From a virus, in IMG/VR virus record IMGVR_UViG_3300037847_001519, positions 1 through 48,813 of that record: a DNA stretch of 48,813 nucleotides; one strand, given 5' to 3'. How positions within the stretch are numbered: the stretch's first letter is position 1; each line of letters starts with the position of its first letter. Below are positions 47,101 to 48,813 of the stretch, in pieces. Under the pieces are notes generated by a model. The model was given only the letters and a program-made list of their open reading frames with translations, was not told where the DNA came from and made no database searches. A program made the position numbers and the translations under genes.

Positions 47101-48805
47101 TACAGCAGCAATTACAAATACTTCTACTGGTGATTCCTTAACGATTACAACCACAGAGGATTCAAGTACAGCAGCACCAGTCATCTCATTAAAAAGAAAT
47201 TCAGGCTCACCTGCTGATGCAGATTACTTAGGGCAACTTAAATTCAAAGGTGAGAATGATGCTGACCAAGAAGTAGTTTACGCAAAGGTTACAGGTAAGA
47301 TTGATGATGCTAGTGACGGTACAGAAGATGGCTTGCTTGAGTTTGCTAACATCAAAGCAGGTAGTCAAACAATTACTGCAAGACTTAAATCAGACAAGTT
47401 TCAACTACTAAATGGCACTGCACTTGATGTAACAGGTACTTATACAGGTCCAATAGGTTATTTTGAGCAAGAAGGCACAGGCGGTGGTAATCATGGCTTA
47501 GAAGTAAGATGTGCTTCTACAAGTGCATGGGCTTTCCTTACAAAAGTCAATGGTACTGCAAAACTTGGACAAACAGGCGATGTTACCTATGTTGGGGGTC
47601 AATTAGGCATAGGCACAACTTCGCCATCTGCTTCACATGCCATAGATATACATAACACTGCACCAATAATAAATATTAAAGACACTAATGGATCAGGAAG
47701 TGCAGCCACAGGTTACATACAGTGGCAAGATAGCGGTGCAAACAATAAAGCATATATTGGATTAGGGTCAGGCTCAACTAATACCCTGCATATTACAAAT
47801 TATGTAGACGAAGGTCGTATTGATTTGTTAACCAATGGCGAAACACAATTTGTTGTTACTAACAAAGATAACGTAGATAGTGAAGATATTGCTGTATTAC
47901 AAGGTACTGCAACAGGTGGATCAGATGTAATTGATGCAATCAGAATGACAAAGATGGGGTATGGAGCATCTTATCAATGTACACAATTTGGTGTTGCAGG
48001 TGGTGGTCGTAATATTTCTTTAATGTATGACCCATCCTCTAACACTGATGGTGGTTTTGGTGGTAATGGTGAATGTGTTGTTGGTAATGGATTTAAAATG
48101 ATATCAGCTTACAACACCAATGCAGGATTTTTTGGAGTATTAGCCACAAATAGTTCCAATCAAGTATTAATTGGTGGTAACTATTCAGTGCAAGGTCATA
48201 TTACTATTGATACTGACGGTGAAATTAGACTATTTGATCAACAATCTGTGCAATCTAATTATACTGGTCTAGGTCAGTGTCAAGGTGTATATAGCGATAC
48301 TATATCTGCTTTTGCTTGTTCAAGAAACTCAAGTGGTGCATCACTGTATGTATCAAAACAAAATACAGGCACAAGCGACATGATCGCTTTCCATGTGAAT
48401 GGTAATGATGTTGGTGAAATTACAACTAATGGTAGTAACTCAACGACATTTAGTGGTACATCAGATTACAGACTTAAAGAAAATGTTGAGCCTTTACCAA
48501 ACGCCACACAAAGACTCAATGCCTTAAATCCAGTAGCCTTTAATTGGATTAGAGATGGACAAGAAGATGAAGGCTTTTTAGCACATGAAGTACAAGCACA
48601 AGTACCTTATGCTGCAACTGGTAGTAAAGATGAGGTATATACAGAAGAGAATACACCACCTGAAATGGAAGATAGAATAGGTCAACCAAAATATCAGAAG
48701 GTTGATTATGGAAGAATAACACCATTACTTGTAAAAGCATTACAGGAATCAAATGCAAAAATAGAAGCACTAGAAGCAAGAATAGAAACATTGGAGAACG
48801 CATAA
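41192..48805 (+). CDS. giant tail fibre with S74 intramolecular chaperone
   Basis: A 2,537-residue fibre. N-terminus: a short strand block and a G-T-Q-G-P-E-G-P motif. Residues about 200-650 repeat modules with SVALGTDTTGNY and VQDIVGAMVSSNTESGI. A VTGN tetrapeptide run lies near 43853-43930. A cupredoxin-like domain is near residues 1035-1160 with H1093, C1140, H1143, M1146. A six-fold 13-residue repeat (AELNILDGVTSTT) is at 45869-46102. Late NPNDFVLNGTTLTLD-type pairs and two 'GIGTTSP'-like modules precede the C-terminal S74 chaperone (S2424-D-Y-R-L-K-E-N). S74 domains trimerise fibres and then cleave before that serine. Confidence 0.9.
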   Translation: MAISKVTVSDNDTINTVEVADTNAITVVTVGTQGPEGPNTILGASVANAYPVGSTDDGAGLIYDHANTRWLASTNSLANSLNFKIPNLTFNSGQTVSSILDEDNMGSDSNTALATQQSIKAYVNSQISGVDLDFQGDSGGALSIVLGSETLTVAGGTGIDTVGSGNSLTVAIDSTVATLTGTQTLTNKTLTAPILNTVDINGGDIDSATTINKSPTITLAGDLSGNVTLTNLGDATLTATVINNSVALGTDTTGNYVAEISAGEGIDVSGSGSETATVTISAEDATSSNKGIASFDATDFSVSSGAVTIQTERIQDIVGAMVSSNTESGIAVTYDDTNGKLDFNADDFVISLAGDLGGSVTITNLASATLTATIQANSVALGTDTTGNYLATLAASNSGIDVANSGSESAAVTVGLNTEYVQDLVGGMVSSNTESGIAVTYDDTNGKLDFNVSDPVITLSGDVAGSGTLTNLGDLTITTTIQANSVALGTDTTGNYIATATAGEGIDISGSGSESAAITISAEDATDSNKGIASFDSTDFTVSSGAVTVNAERVQDIVGAMVTSNTESGITVEYQDSDGTLDFTIGTLNQDTTGNAATATALETARTIGGVSFDGTANIDLAGVNTTGNQDTTGNSATTTALATARTIHGVSFDGTANIDLTEVVQDTVGGMFSSNTETGITATYQDSDGTIDLVVGTLNQDTTGNAATATALETARTIDLSGDVTASGVSFDGTGNITLSTTIAANSVALGTDTTGNYVATIAGTSNEIEVSGSGSESATVTIGLPSDVTIGNDLTVTGDLTVNGTTTTVATTNMVVSDNLIELNNGASSNANDSGIVIERGSTGDNAIIMWDESADKFTVGTTTATGASTGNLTVTTGTLVANIEGNVTGNVTGNLTGNVTGNVTGDVTGNADTATTLATARTIGGTSFDGSANIAVALATAATTLETARTIHGVSFDGSANIDLTEVVQDTVGAMFSSNTETNITATYQDGDGTIDLVVDSSSATETLTNKTITNPTISDPEFSGTLSTAPSENTTQTLTVTVASKTSEHPYDGGSSNAYVIDGVESPYLTLTPDTTYRFDQSDSSNSGHPLAFYYESDKTTSYSTGVTTNGTAGSAGAYTEIKATASTPTVLFYQCTAHALMGNRVNFDTRNLTGFDTDDLSEGSTNQYFTNARSRGSISVGSEGSASGNGAIAYNSTSGVLTYTPPVLSGLTGDTDDVSEGSTNLYHTTERVQDVVGGQFVTNGSHTGLSAAYDDAGDGAIDLSISSGGVTNAMLAGSIANDKLANSSITVTDGTNSTATALGGTITFTAGEGVDITESSGTITIAGEDATSSNKGIASFTGDFSVSSGAVSLANSGVTANSYGSATAIPVITVDAKGRLTAVSTASISTSFTLSDGSNTQSIAGGDTLTVSGTSNEVDVAVSATDTLTIGLPNDVTISNNLTVSGNLVVTGTTTQTGSVVTDNNFTGLTNANTGNATDFGFYGKYVESSTTKYAGLFYDASTDNTFRLFVDSQTVPSTTVNTSATGYAAGDLVIGGLTTTGITIGSTAVTSTAAELNILDGVTSSTAELNILDGVTSTTAELNILDGVTSTTAELNILDGVTSTTAELNILDGVTATASEINIIDGDTSATSTTLADADRVVVNDNGTMKQVALTDFETYFESALDTLSNVTTVGTLGTLAVTGDVTINTNVLKVDTSNNRIGIKNASPDVTLDIGSATDAIHVPVGTTAQRPSSPAAGYFRYNTTTGKFEGYTNAWGAIAGSGSGGTSTLSVNTFTGDDSTTAFTLSQAPASEDNLIVFIEGVYQNPNDFVLNGTTLTLDSAPLAGRKIVVYHVSAAVSGNNLNHDQFTANGSTAAFTLSIAPIHENNTQVFIDGVYQQKDSYAVSGTTLTLDANPANGAKVEVMTFTQTDVNTLPASFVSGLTEVTAASTDHMMIFDATDNSLKKALVSDVIETVGSNPTFTTAAITNTSTGDSLTITTTEDSSTAAPVISLKRNSGSPADADYLGQLKFKGENDADQEVVYAKVTGKIDDASDGTEDGLLEFANIKAGSQTITARLKSDKFQLLNGTALDVTGTYTGPIGYFEQEGTGGGNHGLEVRCASTSAWAFLTKVNGTAKLGQTGDVTYVGGQLGIGTTSPSASHAIDIHNTAPIINIKDTNGSGSAATGYIQWQDSGANNKAYIGLGSGSTNTLHITNYVDEGRIDLLTNGETQFVVTNKDNVDSEDIAVLQGTATGGSDVIDAIRMTKMGYGASYQCTQFGVAGGGRNISLMYDPSSNTDGGFGGNGECVVGNGFKMISAYNTNAGFFGVLATNSSNQVLIGGNYSVQGHITIDTDGEIRLFDQQSVQSNYTGLGQCQGVYSDTISAFACSRNSSGASLYVSKQNTGTSDMIAFHVNGNDVGEITTNGSNSTTFSGTSDYRLKENVEPLPNATQRLNALNPVAFNWIRDGQEDEGFLAHEVQAQVPYAATGSKDEVYTEENTPPEMEDRIGQPKYQKVDYGRITPLLVKALQESNAKIEALEARIETLENA
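43853..43930 (+). repeat. VTGN tetrapeptide repeat in the giant fibre
   Basis: Six consecutive tetrapeptides, V-T-G-N, V-T-G-N, L-T-G-N, V-T-G-N, V-T-G-D, V-T-G-N, encoded with varied codons. Such runs form short beta-helical or triple-helix turns in fibres. Confidence 0.75.
45869..46102 (+). repeat. six 13-residue ILDGVT repeats with varied codons
   Basis: Six units of 39 bases encode the near-identical 13-residue sequence A-E-L-N-I-L-D-G-V-T-S-T-T, with the last two degenerate. The bases at silent positions differ strongly between units, so the DNA is not a simple tandem repeat. This fits coiled or beta-helical fibre structure held by selection on the protein. Confidence 0.85.
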
Positions 48806-48813
48806 GATGGCAA
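48714..48813. repeat. right copy of the terminal direct repeat
   Basis: Identical to 1-100 except for base 48812 (a instead of g at 99). It contains the end of the giant fibre gene and the first bases of the gene that begins at 94. The duplicate indicates that the genome closes, with the difference being a silent codon change. Confidence 0.95.

Noticed and set aside
1-48813. Integrase, attachment site or lysogeny module
   Set aside because: I found no tyrosine or serine recombinase motif and no att-like repeat. The Cro-like gene alone does not imply lysogeny.
1-48813. tRNA genes
   Set aside because: Intergenic gaps are short and none shows a convincing cloverleaf or the T-arm GTTCRA motif to the eye; a tRNAscan run would be decisive.

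Overview
The window is essentially one complete genome of a tailed, double-stranded DNA bacteriophage, AT-rich and densely packed. The last 100 bases (48714-48813) repeat the first 100 with one synonymous mismatch, so the molecule closes into a circle (or is terminally redundant) of about 48,713 bp. HK97-type head genes, tail genes that resemble those of gene transfer agents and siphoviruses, a tape-measure protein, an o-spanin-like lipoprotein and a CsgG outer-membrane pore all point to a long-tailed phage of a Gram-negative host. The fibre style (many ILDGVT and 'VGIGTTSP' modules), the sugar-nucleotide genes and the low GC suggest a marine phage; the exact host is not readable from the sequence. 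I found no integrase, DNA polymerase, RNA polymerase or tRNA gene.

Layout. The late genes run rightward from 31089, through the window end, to 19495. They are: terminase, portal and MuF head protein (31089-35758); protease and major capsid (37006-39759); adaptor and oxygenase genes (39810-41192); a 2,537-residue fibre (41192-48805); two further fibres and small proteins (94-3315); connectors, tail tube and chaperones (3315-6316); tape measure and tail tip (6316-13657); and a lysis-like cassette (14006-19495). That cassette contains a phage version of the curli secretion system: CsgF, CsgG, a curlin-repeat protein and a FecR-domain protein. Two leftward blocks (19532-24107 and 26715-30949) hold recombination, replication and many small early genes. 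A small leftward island (35866-36865) sits inside the head operon. A short rightward operon (24186-26748) holds a Cro-like regulator, a ParB-like protein, a TAGT-type glycosyltransferase and a sugar-nucleotide epimerase.

How it fits together. Leftward promoters with very similar geometry (TTTAC/TTTAA, 16-17 bp, a TATTAT-like -10, ATG 21-30 bp further on) carry a shared element, consensus AACCCCTTTTGGAAT. The same element lies at the Cro-like gene's own promoter and supplies the -35 of a rightward late promoter, so one regulator could control the early/late switch. Replication appears to use an O-like initiator and a Toprim primase-DnaB-type helicase with host polymerase. Recombination uses a PD-(D/E)XK exonuclease, an ERF/Rad52-like annealing protein and an HNH protein. 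The glycosyltransferase, epimerase and UDP-sugar dehydrogenase could make and attach a sugar to phage DNA.

Most notable points: the curli-like secretion module inside the lysis region; a lambda-identical GGGAAAG slippery site joining the two tail-chaperone genes; a Hint (intein-like) domain closing the tail-tip protein; a cupredoxin-like copper site in the giant fibre; the shared promoter/operator family; and the putative DNA-glycosylation set. Every intergenic gap is below about 300 bases.
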